Positions 6,610 through 14,601 of a stretch of 21,153 bases of DNA are shown here, one piece after another. The position numbers were made by a program, and so were the translations under genes. The notes beneath the pieces were generated by a model. The model saw only the letters and a program-made list of their open reading frames with translations, was not told where the DNA came from and made no database searches. Every line of letters begins with the position of its first letter. The first letter of the stretch is position 1. The stretch comes from DATHTK01 sp035463295. Lineage in GTDB: Bacteria > Actinomycetota > Rubrobacteria > Rubrobacterales > Rubrobacteraceae. Location: positions 1-21,153 of the forward strand of contig DATHTK010000072.1 of NCBI GenBank assembly GCA_035463295.1, given 5' to 3'.

Positions 6610-8258
6610 GACTCCGTCCCGCCTTTTGGCAGGTAGCGCCGGGCGACCTTCCAGAAGGCGCCGAGGAACTCCTTGTCGGTCTCGGAGAGGCCGAAGAGGT
6701 AGAGCAGCGCCAGGTAGGCGACGCCGAAGCCGGTGCCGACGACGGCTATGGTCGGGAGGACCGGCAGGGGGACGAGCGCGCCGGTGAGGTAGGCCAGAGC
6801 GGCCGCGGCGAGGCCGGCGGCGAGCGGCTTCAGCCAGGCGACGTTGTACGGCCAGAAACCGAGGCGGCGCCGGACGGCAAGGAGTGTGGCGGTGTTCTCG
6901 GTCACGATACCCGAGGCCATGCCGATGGCGGCGCCCAGGATCTTCCCTTCGGCGGTGGGGGCGGCCCAGATCAGGAGTACGCTTACCGAGAGGCCGACGA
7001 CGGCGGCGACGGCGGTGGCGACCATCACGACGTTCTGGTTCTCGGTCATGGCGAGCATGCGCGGCGTCGGTCCGACAGAGGAGCTGTAGAGCTGGGCGAG
7101 GGCAACGATCATCAGGGCCGCCACGCCCGCGACGTACTCACGGCCGAAGACCAATAGCACCTCGTTGGCGAGCACCACGATGAGCAGGAAGAGGCCGAAC
7201 CCTCCGGTGAAGACCCAGCGCGACACGTCCTTGTAGAGCCGCCCGAGGTCCCCCATCTCCCCGCGCGAATAGAAGCTGGAGATCATCGGCGAGAAGATTC
7301 CCGAGAAGGCAAAGCGCACGATGGTCAGAAGCGTCGCGGTGCGGGCAGCGGTGCCGAAGATGGCGACCGGAGGGCCGATGGCGAAGATGCCCAGAACGAG
7401 CAGGGCGGACCAGGTGTTCAGGTACTGTGCGCCCGTGGTGATGCTCATCGGTACGGAGACGTTGAAGAGCGCCCGGGTCTCGAACTTGGCCGGAACGCTG
7501 CGGTCGAAGATCTCCGGGAAAAGTTTCCAGAGAAAGTAGACTGCGACCACGGAGCCCAGAAACATCGAGACGCCGAAGGCGGCTATGATGCCGATGGTCT
7601 CCGTGCCGAGCAGGTAGAACACGCCGAGGAGCACCACAAAGAGGGCGGGGCGTATCATCTGCTGGACGTAGCTCGCGTAGGTGACGGTCTGGAAGCCCTG
7701 CGTCGCCCAGAGCACCATCATCATGAACGTGAAGAACGGCAAGACGACCGCGAACGCCTGGAGCACCGGCTTCATGGAGTAGTTCCTGAACTGCCAGCCC
7801 TCCGCGAGCTCCGCCCCGAAGAACATGACGCCCGCGATCAGGAGGCTCAGGGCCAGGGTAATGCCAATGGCCTGGATTATGGTTCCCTTGACCCGGGCGG
7901 TATCCTCCCGAGCGCGGTAGTGGGCGACGTAGCGCACCACGCCGTTCTCCATGCCGAAGCGGGAGAGTATCTGGGCGCCGTTCAGGACGGCTACGCCGGC
8001 CTGGTAGAACCCCTGAGCCGTGGGACCGAAGAGCCGCGCGATCGCGAGCAGGCCGACGTAGCCAAGCATCCGGCCTATACCCTGCCCCGCCGTGCTTATC
8101 CCGGCTCCGCGCGCGACCCGCGCGACGTAGGTGTCGTTCTTGTCGCCGCCCAGCGTGTCGGTCGCCGCGATGCCCGGCACCCCGGAGGGCGCGTCGCCGG
8201 CGGGTCTATTATCCGGAGGGACGGTCACGCGGGGGCCCCGAAGCTCCGCACGACCCAT
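6606..8258 (-). CDS. Polysaccharide flippase, Wzx/MOP superfamily
   Basis: The 550-residue protein is hydrophobic along nearly all its length, with about 12 to 14 membrane segments beginning near residue 60, as in Wzx-type flippases that move undecaprenyl-diphosphate-linked repeat units across the cytoplasmic membrane. Its N-terminal segment RGAGISTAGQGIGRMLGYVGLLAIARLFGP is typical of the polysaccharide biosynthesis (MOP) family, and the start of the second half near SMGL-type loops keeps the two-fold layout. An unusual N-terminal tail of about 45 polar residues precedes the first helix. The ATG at 8258 has AAGGAG almost touching it; a GTG at 8228 would give a shorter tail. It overlaps the sulfotransferase gene and follows the six-span membrane protein after about 100 bases. 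Confidence 0.88.
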   Translation of the reverse strand: MGRAELRGPRVTVPPDNRPAGDAPSGVPGIAATDTLGGDKNDTYVARVARGAGISTAGQGIGRMLGYVGLLAIARLFGPTAQGFYQAGVAVLNGAQILSRFGMENGVVRYVAHYRAREDTARVKGTIIQAIGITLALSLLIAGVMFFGAELAEGWQFRNYSMKPVLQAFAVVLPFFTFMMMVLWATQGFQTVTYASYVQQMIRPALFVVLLGVFYLLGTETIGIIAAFGVSMFLGSVVAVYFLWKLFPEIFDRSVPAKFETRALFNVSVPMSITTGAQYLNTWSALLVLGIFAIGPPVAIFGTAARTATLLTIVRFAFSGIFSPMISSFYSRGEMGDLGRLYKDVSRWVFTGGFGLFLLIVVLANEVLLVFGREYVAGVAALMIVALAQLYSSSVGPTPRMLAMTENQNVVMVATAVAAVVGLSVSVLLIWAAPTAEGKILGAAIGMASGIVTENTATLLAVRRRLGFWPYNVAWLKPLAAGLAAAALAYLTGALVPLPVLPTIAVVGTGFGVAYLALLYLFGLSETDKEFLGAFWKVARRYLPKGGTES

Positions 8259-8315
8259 ACTCCTTCTCTCTCTCCGGGCGCGCGCCCGCGACTGCTCTGC
8301 CTGATCACGGCGCAG

Positions 8316-8343
8316 ATTATAGAGGTTTTGTCCGGAATGATAA
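8316..8343 (-). promoter_or_regulatory. Candidate internal promoter for flippase-sulfotransferase pair
   Basis: On the minus strand TTATCA (8343 to 8338, four of six matches to TTGACA) and a perfect TATAAT (8321 to 8316) are 16 bases apart, in the only AT-rich patch of the 102-base gap upstream of the flippase. It would give a leader of about 50 bases. Confidence 0.45.
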
Positions 8344-8360
8344 GTGCCTGGGAGGCCGGG

Positions 8361-8999
8361 CTAGGTCGTCGCCCGCCGTCCGCGCCAGAGGTCCCGTAGC
8401 CACTCGACGAGCAGGACGACGCCCAACCACGCCCAACCGGTCCCGAACAAGACCCAGAGCCCCGCGCCAAAGGATCCCAGGTCCCTGGCAAACGCGACGA
8501 GCCCGCACAGCCCCCCGACGGCGAAGGGCAGCGCGCCCCAGACCGGCAGGGTCTCGTCCCTCGCGGCTGCGACGCCAAAGAGCATCGTCCCGGCGGCGAG
8601 AACCAGCAACCCGAGCCGGAAAGAGTAGTACGCCGGCGCCGTCATTATGTAGAGGTCGTCCACCCCAAGCCAGAACTGACCAACGTTACCCGCCAGGACG
8701 AGGACCAGCCCGAGGAGCGTCACGGCGAAGGCGACCCTCTCCAGCCACCCTGACCGCCCGGAGAAGCGGACGTGCAGCCCGATGAGCCCGGTCAGCAAGA
8801 GGAGCGGCGCGAACGGGAAGAGCTTCCAGAAGACGTTGGGGGTGTTGAACCGAGCTTCTGAGAGGTGCACGCCCAGAGGAGAGAGCGCCCAGAGCACGCC
8901 GCCGGGAACGCAGAGCAGCGCGGCCCAGCCGACGATGCCCGCGAGCAGCCGGAGCGGGCTCCGGCGCTCTCTCCTCTCTCCCGCCTTGGCGCCCAGCAT
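8361..8999 (-). CDS. Six-span integral membrane protein, unknown function
   Basis: The 212-residue protein has a basic N-terminus and about six hydrophobic segments near residues 19-39, 58-77, 88-108, 125-145, 153-172 and 177-197, ending in a basic tail. I recognise no catalytic motif or named family. The ATG at 8999 shares one base with the TGA of the sulfatase-like gene upstream (TGATG), so the two are translationally coupled. That pairing suggests that it works with the exported sulfatase-like protein at the membrane, or in modification or transport for the polysaccharide; this is inference. It could also be a general actinobacterial membrane protein carried along in the operon. Confidence 0.72.
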   Translation of the reverse strand: MLGAKAGERRERRSPLRLLAGIVGWAALLCVPGGVLWALSPLGVHLSEARFNTPNVFWKLFPFAPLLLLTGLIGLHVRFSGRSGWLERVAFAVTLLGLVLVLAGNVGQFWLGVDDLYIMTAPAYYSFRLGLLVLAAGTMLFGVAAARDETLPVWGALPFAVGGLCGLVAFARDLGSFGAGLWVLFGTGWAWLGVVLLVEWLRDLWRGRRATT

Positions 9000-10465
9000 C
9001 AGTACTTGGGCAGCGGTCCGCCCGCGTCCCCGATAACGTACTCGTCGAACATCCGGCGGACTATATCCCGGTTGCCGGATGCAATATCCCGGTCCATCCC
9101 AGGATCGCTACTCAGGTCGAAGAGCTTCGCCTCCGCGCCGTCGTTGCGAGAGATCATGGCGTAGCGGTCGTCCCGGGTCCACACGTACTCGTCGTAGCCG
9201 AGCGTGAAGTGGGGACGCTGCTGCCCCGGCTGTCCACCCTCGAGCAGCACGGAGAGGTCCTGGCCGCCCATGGCCGCCGGGATCTCTTCGCCCAGAGCGC
9301 CCAGTACCGTGGGAGCTACGTCGTGGGTCGAGGCGTAGTAGTCGCTCGTCTCCCCAGCACCGACGCCCTCGGGGTGTCGGATCATGAACGGTACATCGAT
9401 GAGCTCCGGATAGAGCGCCCAGAAAGGCTTTCCGGTGGCATCGTGCTCGCCGAGGGCGACGCCGTGATCGGAGATGACCATGACGAGGGTGTTCTCCGCG
9501 AAGCCAAGAGAGTCCACCGTGTCGAGGAAGTCGCCGAGCCAGCGGTCGGTCATCGTCACCTCCCCGGCGTAGAGCGCCCTCATGCGCTCGAGTTCCCGCT
9601 CGTCGATCCAGCTCGCGTCGCTGTAGTTGGGGACAATGGGCTCGGGCCCCGAGTAGCCGTCGCTGTAGAGGTTCACGTACTCCTCGGGCGGGTCCCAGGG
9701 CTCATGGGGGTCGAAGCAGTCCACCACGAGAAAGAACGGCATCCCTCGGTCGACGACCTCCAGGAACTGCGCCGCCCGGTTGAACACTCTGGGGGCGAAG
9801 TAGTCCTCCTCGGAGTTGCGGTTTGCGGTGTTGGCGAGGTACTGGCGGACCTTGTCCACCATGCTGTCGTCGTTGCCCGGGACCACCATCCTCTGGACCT
9901 GCTCCTCGGAGATGCCCATCGTCGGGCGGTAACGATCCCTCTCCTGGCCCCGGATCCAGTCGAACACCCTAAAGCCGCGCTGGAAGTTCATCGAGGCCTT
10001 GAACGCGTGCTGGCAGTCGGTGACCAGGAGGGTTTCGTAGCCCAGCTCCAGCAGGATCTCCGAGAGGGTCGTCTGGTCCTCGGGGATGCGCTGCCAGCCG
10101 GCCGGAAAGAAGGTCTCGCCCCGCTGCGGCACCCAGTTCCGAAACGGCCAGGTCCGGATGCCGGTGTGTATGGCCCGCCGGGCGGGGATCGTGGGTACGC
10201 TCTCCGGGTAGGCCCGGGTAAAACGCAAGCTCTCTTCGGCGAAGGCGTCGAGGTTGGGCGTCTTTACCCGGTCGTTACCGTAGGCGCCGACGTGGTCCTT
10301 TCTCAGGCTGTCAAGGATCACCACTATGACGTTCATTCTCGACCCTCCACTAGGCAGATAGCTGCTACACCCGGCGCTCGCGGCGGAGGCCCCGATCACG
10401 GCCGTTCCGGCCAGCCCGGTCCCGGCGACCTTGAGAAACTCCCTCCGCGTCAGGCCCCTTCTCAC
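8999..10465 (-). CDS. Tat-exported sulfatase-superfamily protein with Thr at the formylglycine site
   Basis: The 488-residue protein belongs to the alkaline phosphatase/sulfatase superfamily. The N-terminus has a twin-arginine signal (TRREFLK, residues 6-12) and a hydrophobic stretch ending in SAGC33, possibly a weak lipobox. Metal-site motifs are VILDSLRKDHVGAYG (D52) and VISDHG with D333 and H334; H254 lies in FDPHEPW. The sulfatase signature C/S-x-P-x-R appears as TIPAR, with T92 where sulfatases have Cys or Ser for conversion to formylglycine, followed by the usual R-x4-TG. With Thr it cannot be matured by a formylglycine enzyme, so it may act as a phosphodiesterase or phosphotransferase, like superfamily members with a Thr nucleophile, or be a different hydrolase. 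The GTG start at 10465 begins the unit followed by the membrane protein, flippase and sulfotransferase. Confidence 0.85.
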   Translation of the reverse strand: MRRGLTRREFLKVAGTGLAGTAVIGASAASAGCSSYLPSGGSRMNVIVVILDSLRKDHVGAYGNDRVKTPNLDAFAEESLRFTRAYPESVPTIPARRAIHTGIRTWPFRNWVPQRGETFFPAGWQRIPEDQTTLSEILLELGYETLLVTDCQHAFKASMNFQRGFRVFDWIRGQERDRYRPTMGISEEQVQRMVVPGNDDSMVDKVRQYLANTANRNSEEDYFAPRVFNRAAQFLEVVDRGMPFFLVVDCFDPHEPWDPPEEYVNLYSDGYSGPEPIVPNYSDASWIDERELERMRALYAGEVTMTDRWLGDFLDTVDSLGFAENTLVMVISDHGVALGEHDATGKPFWALYPELIDVPFMIRHPEGVGAGETSDYYASTHDVAPTVLGALGEEIPAAMGGQDLSVLLEGGQPGQQRPHFTLGYDEYVWTRDDRYAMISRNDGAEAKLFDLSSDPGMDRDIASGNRDIVRRMFDEYVIGDAGGPLPKY

Positions 10466-10527
10466 TCCGCGCTCGTCTCCAGACTTTCGTTCGCCCCGCG
10501 TAATTTATCTTAGGACCGGCGCATTGA

Positions 10528-10767
10528 CACACCCCGGGGCCGTTTTCGTGCACGGCTCGTGCCTCGCGTATACCGGTTCACGTCATCGAGGACACGCCGC
10601 CCGGGTTCTTCACCGGCAACACAGCCGAAGACGAGTTCTTGTTCATCGGAGAGGACCTCTTCAACGTCGGTCTCCCCCTCTTGTCATACGATGCCCCTTG
10701 GCGGCGCGGGGTAGGCCGGAACCCGCCGCAGGATGGGCCGAGAGAACCGGCCCATCCCCTCTCCTAG
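10528..10767 (+). pseudogene. Possible gene remnant, unidentified
   Basis: The plus strand is open from an in-frame TGA at 10525-10527 to a TAG at 10765-10767. Between about 10570 and 10700 the frame uses G or C at most third positions and encodes a plausible protein segment, including VIEDTPPGFF and FLFIGEDLFNVGLPLL, but there is no ATG or GTG start in frame before it. The last third is occupied by a hairpin. This looks like the surviving piece of a lost gene, though chance cannot be excluded. I do not recognise the family. Confidence 0.3.
10731..10757. terminator. Strong hairpin, probable terminator
   Basis: GGATGGGCCG at 10731-10740 pairs perfectly over ten bases with CGGCCCATCC at 10748-10757 around a seven-base loop AGAGAAC. 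No T run follows on either strand, so it could be a terminator of a T-poor high-GC type, an attenuator, or an mRNA stabiliser between the priming transferase gene and the sulfatase unit on the minus strand. Confidence 0.5.
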
Positions 10768-10968
10768 CACCTCGCCGCGTTGCGCGGTACCCGGGCTCGG
10801 CGCAGGTGTCGATCATGCCTAGCGCGAGGCTCTCCCGTATCTCAGGTTTCATACTGTCGTATGACTGCTGCTCGGGTCTACGAGGGCGTCGTTCGCCGGG
10901 GGTAACCCGCAGCTCGGCGTCTGTCCGTAGCGAAGCGTATGTCTGTTCTTGGCCGCCCGCTCCTTAGG

Positions 10969-12354
10969 TCAATACGCGCCCTCGGCGCGCAGGACGACGC
11001 CGAGGGTCTTCACGATGATCTTGAGGTCGAAAGAGAGCGACCAGTTCTCGATGTAGTAGAGGTCGAGGCGCACCATCTCCTCGAAAGAGAGGTTGGAGCG
11101 GCCGCTGATCTGCCAGTAGCCGGTCATGCCCGGGATGGCTCCGACGCGCTGCTTGTGCGTCTCTTCCATCTGCTGGAAGTCCCTCACCGGCAGGGGCCTG
11201 GGTCCGACGAGGCTCATCTCCCCCTTGAGGACGTTAATAAGCTGGGGCAACTCGTCTATGCTCCAGCGCCTCAAAAAACGTCCGATCGGGGTCACACGAG
11301 GGTCGTCCTTTATCTTGAAGACTGGCCCGCCGGCCTCGTTCATGGGCTCGAGGTCCCCTTGCAGGCGCTGGGCGTCTTCGTACATCGAGCGAAACATGTA
11401 GCAGACAAAGACCTTCCCGTCGGCCCCGACCCTTTTCTGACGAAAGAGCACCGGCCCCGGCGAGTCGATCCGGACGGCGATAGCGACGGCGAGAAAGAGC
11501 GGGGCGAGCGCGAGGAGGCCAGCCACGGAGACCGCGAAGTCGAGGGTGCGCTTGAGCGCCCGCTGGGTGTTGTCCAGCTGGGGATAGCGGACCTCCAGCA
11601 GGGGTAGCCCCATGCTCTGCGACAGAACGGGACGCCCGCGCATGAGGGCGAGGGCTCCGGGCACGACCCGCAGGGGCACCCCGCGCAACCGCAAGGAGCG
11701 CAGGAGCTCGAGCAGAGCCTCATCTGGGAGCTTCTCCGCCCCGACGAGGATGACGCCGCGCGCGCCCGTGCGCTCAAGCGTCTCCCGCAGCGCCTCCAGG
11801 TCCACACCCCCGCTCGCCGCTCTCAGCTCGCCCACCAGCTCGTAAGCGCCCGGGGCGCGGCGCATCATCCGGCGAACCGTCGCCAGGTCCTCCCCACCCC
11901 CGAGCGCCACGACCGGCGTCCGACCTATACCGCGGCGGTAGAACGTCTCTATTGCCTGCTCGTAGAAGAGCCTGAATACGCCCGCGCACACGAGGCCGAT
12001 GAGAGCGGCCACCAGCGTCTGGCCGAGAGGTGGTCCGGCTGCGGGGTAGATCGCGGTTCCCGCCGCCACCAGACCCGCCCAAAGAAGGACCGCTCCCAGG
12101 AGGGCACCTGGGTTGCGCCTGCTGTGTGCCCGGTCGTAGAGCCTGAGGATGGCGAAGACCGAGATCCAGGCCGCCACCAGGAGCGGCGCGAGCCCGAGAG
12201 CCTCGCCCGCAGGCAAACCCTCCAGGCGCGTCGCGCCGAGCAGCCCGAGGAGGAGCGCGAGCGCGTCCGCGAGCGCGAGCGTCGCGACACTCGAGACGCG
12301 CCGCAGCGCCTTGACGGCGAGCAAGTCCTTCGAGATGTCCCGGATCAGACGCAC
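10969..12354 (-). CDS. Undecaprenyl-phosphate sugar phosphotransferase (WbaP-type priming enzyme)
   Basis: This 461-residue polyprenyl glycosylphosphotransferase starts the repeat unit by moving a sugar phosphate from a UDP-sugar to undecaprenyl phosphate. Four hydrophobic segments lie near 23-42, 53-71, 85-103 and 112-130, followed by a nucleotide-binding-like domain (about 145-240). The catalytic domain begins at KRTLDFAVSVAGLLALAP (268-285), containing the re-entrant membrane helix, and carries FRQKRVGADGKVF, KIKDDPRVTPIGRFLRRWSIDELPQ with its Asp and Glu residues, VGPRPLP at 383-389, and GMTGYWQISGRSNLSFEEMVRLDLYYIENWS. These are the complete bacterial sugar transferase motifs. Whether the first sugar is glucose, galactose or another cannot be read. 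GTG at 12354 has GGAGGAG just upstream. It is the last gene of the upstream block, 44 bases after the M23-like gene. Confidence 0.94.
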   Translation of the reverse strand: MRLIRDISKDLLAVKALRRVSSVATLALADALALLLGLLGATRLEGLPAGEALGLAPLLVAAWISVFAILRLYDRAHSRRNPGALLGAVLLWAGLVAAGTAIYPAAGPPLGQTLVAALIGLVCAGVFRLFYEQAIETFYRRGIGRTPVVALGGGEDLATVRRMMRRAPGAYELVGELRAASGGVDLEALRETLERTGARGVILVGAEKLPDEALLELLRSLRLRGVPLRVVPGALALMRGRPVLSQSMGLPLLEVRYPQLDNTQRALKRTLDFAVSVAGLLALAPLFLAVAIAVRIDSPGPVLFRQKRVGADGKVFVCYMFRSMYEDAQRLQGDLEPMNEAGGPVFKIKDDPRVTPIGRFLRRWSIDELPQLINVLKGEMSLVGPRPLPVRDFQQMEETHKQRVGAIPGMTGYWQISGRSNLSFEEMVRLDLYYIENWSLSFDLKIIVKTLGVVLRAEGAY

Positions 12355-12398
12355 GGCTCCTCCGGATGGGAGTATACCGTCTGCGGAGCCGCGGCCGC

Positions 12399-13742
12399 TC
12401 AGTTGCTGGCCCGGTCTCCTTTAGCGAGGACCTCCCGCGTCGACTTGAAGCCGTACCTGTAGACCCCGCCGTCCTTGCGCGTGTAGTTGTGCCGGACAAC
12501 CTTCAACCCCCTGCCCCCGTACGGGGAGCCGTCGCGGTTAAAGGAAGGATAACGGTAGAAGGCCTGGTGCAGGTGTACGCGCCCAACCGCGATGTCGCCG
12601 CCGCCGCTGTCGCCTGCGAAGCCGATCACGGTGTTCGCGTCGACCCGCGCTCCGCGCTTGATCCCCTTGGCGAGGCCGCTCAGGTGCGCGGAGAGGCTGA
12701 CGTACTTGCCGTTGGAGGCTCTGATGGAGACGAGAATGCCGTAGTCCTTGTGGGTGGTGTTACGCCCGGCGAAGGTCACCTTGCCGCGCTTGAAGGGCGA
12801 GAAGACGACGTCCCCGCGGTTTAACGGGTAGTCGATGGCGTACTTGTCGTTTGTCCAGACGCGTGCTTTGCACCGACCGTACCCGAGTCTGCCGTGACTG
12901 TACTCGTTCCAGTAGTTGGGCTTACCGAGGACGGTATAGCCGGTCGGGATGCCGTCGCCGCCGCGCTCGTTTGCGTACCGGCCGTGCTGGGTCTGGACGA
13001 AGAAATCGGAGGCCGCTGTCCAGCACCCTTCCTTGATCTTGGTCTCACCGCCTCCGCCCGTCGCCGAGAACTCGACGGCCCCCTCTGGTGAAAGCTCCCC
13101 CAACGCCGCCACGTGCGCCGCCTGCTCGCGTTCGGCGAGCTCGCCTTCGCCCTCGGAGTAGAGCGCCTCGGGAGAGTTTGCCGCCGGAAGGGCGAGCTCC
13201 TCTACGGGCCGCGACGGAGGCGCGAAACGCAACGACGAGAGCAACTCCCGGCCAGCCGCGTCGAGGTCTTCGCCGTAGACGTTGATCCGGTACACCCGGC
13301 CGTTGACCGGGACGTACACCTCCGTCGAGGGGGTGCTGCCGGGTATCGGGCCGACCGCTACGCCCTTGTGCCTGGCAGCGACGGGGACCTCCCGTCGCTC
13401 TAGCGAGAGGTCTGGGTAGCTGGTGACCCTCTCCTCGACCCTCTCTTCTATCTGTCCGGGCTTCAGGCCGTAGGCCAGCGCGACGCGCACCGCTGGCGCC
13501 CCGCCGTGGTCGTGCGGCCGGCTAGTGTCAGGGTGCCACAGCGTGTAGCCGTAGGTGCCGTCGTAGGTGTAAGGTTCGCGCTCCACTACCCACGACTCGG
13601 GATGAACTACGGAGGCCCCGACGACGGCGCCCTCTGTTTCTTGGGTCCGCGCCTGCTGAGCCTCTACGCTCGCACCGGGCCCTATGCCCCCCATGACTGC
13701 GGTCAGACACAGGGTCAAGAAAACTACCGTTCCGGAACGCAA
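12399..13742 (-). CDS. Exported M23-like (LytM-fold) peptidase, degenerate zinc site
   Basis: The 447-residue protein has a signal peptide (residues 1 to about 28, ending near SVEAQQ), a long N-terminal region without recognisable motifs, and a C-terminal M23-type domain. The domain shows YAIDYPLNRGD (D304), a beta-rich GKVTFAG segment, SAHLSG (H353) and VHLHQAF (H390, H392). M23 enzymes cut peptidoglycan cross-links using H-x3-D, a catalytic His and H-x-H. Here the position four before D304 is a Lys instead of His, so one zinc ligand is missing or supplied from elsewhere, for example H283. It may be a weak hydrolase, a regulator or a wall-binding protein. The TTG start at 13742 is set by GGAGGGG six bases upstream. 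Its place between the glycosyltransferases and the priming enzyme suggests a role in opening the wall for polymer export or attachment. Confidence 0.82.
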   Translation of the reverse strand: MRSGTVVFLTLCLTAVMGGIGPGASVEAQQARTQETEGAVVGASVVHPESWVVEREPYTYDGTYGYTLWHPDTSRPHDHGGAPAVRVALAYGLKPGQIEERVEERVTSYPDLSLERREVPVAARHKGVAVGPIPGSTPSTEVYVPVNGRVYRINVYGEDLDAAGRELLSSLRFAPPSRPVEELALPAANSPEALYSEGEGELAEREQAAHVAALGELSPEGAVEFSATGGGGETKIKEGCWTAASDFFVQTQHGRYANERGGDGIPTGYTVLGKPNYWNEYSHGRLGYGRCKARVWTNDKYAIDYPLNRGDVVFSPFKRGKVTFAGRNTTHKDYGILVSIRASNGKYVSLSAHLSGLAKGIKRGARVDANTVIGFAGDSGGGDIAVGRVHLHQAFYRYPSFNRDGSPYGGRGLKVVRHNYTRKDGGVYRYGFKSTREVLAKGDRASN

Positions 13743-13783
13743 GCTTCCCCCTCCGTACGGAACTTCTTCTCCGCTGCGCCGCC

Positions 13784-13789
13784 ATTATC
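13784..13789 (-). promoter_or_regulatory. Candidate -10 box for the M23-like gene
   Basis: The minus strand reads GATAAT from 13789 to 13784 in an AT-richer 88-base gap, which would start transcription about 35 bases before the TTG at 13742. No convincing -35 hexamer is seen, so this is weak support for an internal promoter. Confidence 0.25.
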
Positions 13790-13830
13790 GAACAGAATCG
13801 CAGAATATGGAAGAGCGTGGGAAAAAGAAC

Positions 13831-14601
13831 CTATATCTTGTGGTCGCGAGCACGGAGGCGTTGTCTCAGGACCCGGAGGAGAAAGAGGGGGTTCCCGATC
13901 AGGTACCGCCTCCACAGGCGGCGCGGCTCCACGAGAAGCCGGGCGAGCCACTCGAAGCCGTTGTCGGTAAGGAGGCGCGGACCCCGGCGCAGCCTCCCGG
14001 AGAGGTAGTCGAACACGGCACCTCCGGTGAGGGCTACGCCGGCGTCTATGCGCTCCCAGTTCTGCATGAGCCAGCGCTCCTGGAGCGGCATCCCGAGGCC
14101 GACCAGCAGAATGTCTGGCCTCGCGGCGTTTATGTTCTCCACGACTGCTTCGTTCTCCGGGCTCCCCGCGCGGTGGTCGAAGTAGCCATGGTGGACGCCC
14201 GAGACTCGCAAGTCCGGATACCTCGCCCGGAGCCGCCGCTCGGCCTCGCGGGCCACGCCGGGGCGGGCCCCGAGGAGGTAGAGCGAGAAGCCTTCGGCGG
14301 CGGCGAAGGCGGCCAAGAGCCACGCCCACTCGGCGTACGTGATGCGCTCCGGTATGCGCTCGCCCAGAACCCTGGCCGCCAGCACGACCCCCGCCCCGTC
14401 GCAGAAGACAACATTCGCGCGGTTCAGAGCGCCGCGCAGAGCGACGTCCTCGTAGCAGAGGTTGAGGCAGTGGGCGTTAGCGTTGAGCACAAGGGCGTGT
14501 GCGTTCTCGTGCACGAGGCGCCCGATCTCCGACTGCAGCTCCTCCGCCGTCAGCGGATCTATCCCCACACCGAGCACGTCCATGCGGGCCGGTCGGCTCA
14601 C
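13831..14601 (-). CDS. WecG/TagA/CpsF family glycosyltransferase
   Basis: Members of this family add N-acetylmannosamine or a related sugar as the second residue on undecaprenyl-diphosphate-linked GlcNAc, for example in teichoic acid linkage units and enterobacterial common antigen. Counted from GTG at 14601 the protein is 256 residues, the usual length. Visible motifs are NANAHCLNLC (41-50), CDGAGVV with D68 at the conserved aspartate, LLGARPG (109-115), VGLGMPLQERW (167-177), GGAVFDYLSG (193-202) and the C-terminal basic segment GFEWLARLLVEPRRLWRRYLIGNP, which in TagA mediates membrane contact. The usual ERVTG-x-D motif reads ERITYAEW, a deviation. The GTG overlaps the GT4 stop by four bases (GTGA); the ATG at 14583 is an alternative start. 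The open frame extends further upstream inside the GT4 gene, but that extension is basic and nonsensical. Confidence 0.92.
   Translation of the reverse strand: MSRPARMDVLGVGIDPLTAEELQSEIGRLVHENAHALVLNANAHCLNLCYEDVALRGALNRANVVFCDGAGVVLAARVLGERIPERITYAEWAWLLAAFAAAEGFSLYLLGARPGVAREAERRLRARYPDLRVSGVHHGYFDHRAGSPENEAVVENINAARPDILLVGLGMPLQERWLMQNWERIDAGVALTGGAVFDYLSGRLRRGPRLLTDNGFEWLARLLVEPRRLWRRYLIGNPLFLLRVLRQRLRARDHKI

Larger units (their letters stand above)
10466..10968. other. Gene-poor interval splitting the polysaccharide locus
   Basis: These 503 bases hold no complete gene that I can support. Next to the sulfatase gene there is an AT-rich patch (about 10500-10512) that could hold its promoter. 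The rest contains a plus-strand coding-like stretch without a start, a strong hairpin, and a minus-strand coding-like stretch at about 10770-10890 with an ATG at 10852. The interval separates the two same-strand blocks of the locus and is probably a decay or rearrangement scar. Confidence 0.5.

Noticed and set aside
5518..6636. Plus-strand 372-codon frame opposite the first sulfotransferase
   Set aside because: No motifs, crosses a terminator, and the opposite strand has clear PAPS-binding motifs.
9209..10513. Plus-strand 434-codon frame opposite the sulfatase-like gene
   Set aside because: Antisense shadow; the minus strand has Tat signal and metal-site motifs.
10524..10529. Plus-strand TTGACA as a -35 promoter box
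   Set aside because: No acceptable -10 hexamer at 16-18 bases and no plus-strand gene downstream.
10431..10967. Plus-strand 178-codon frame in the gene-poor interval
   Set aside because: Starts inside the sulfatase gene, product is Arg/Ser-rich and without features; another frame there looks more coding-like but is only a remnant.
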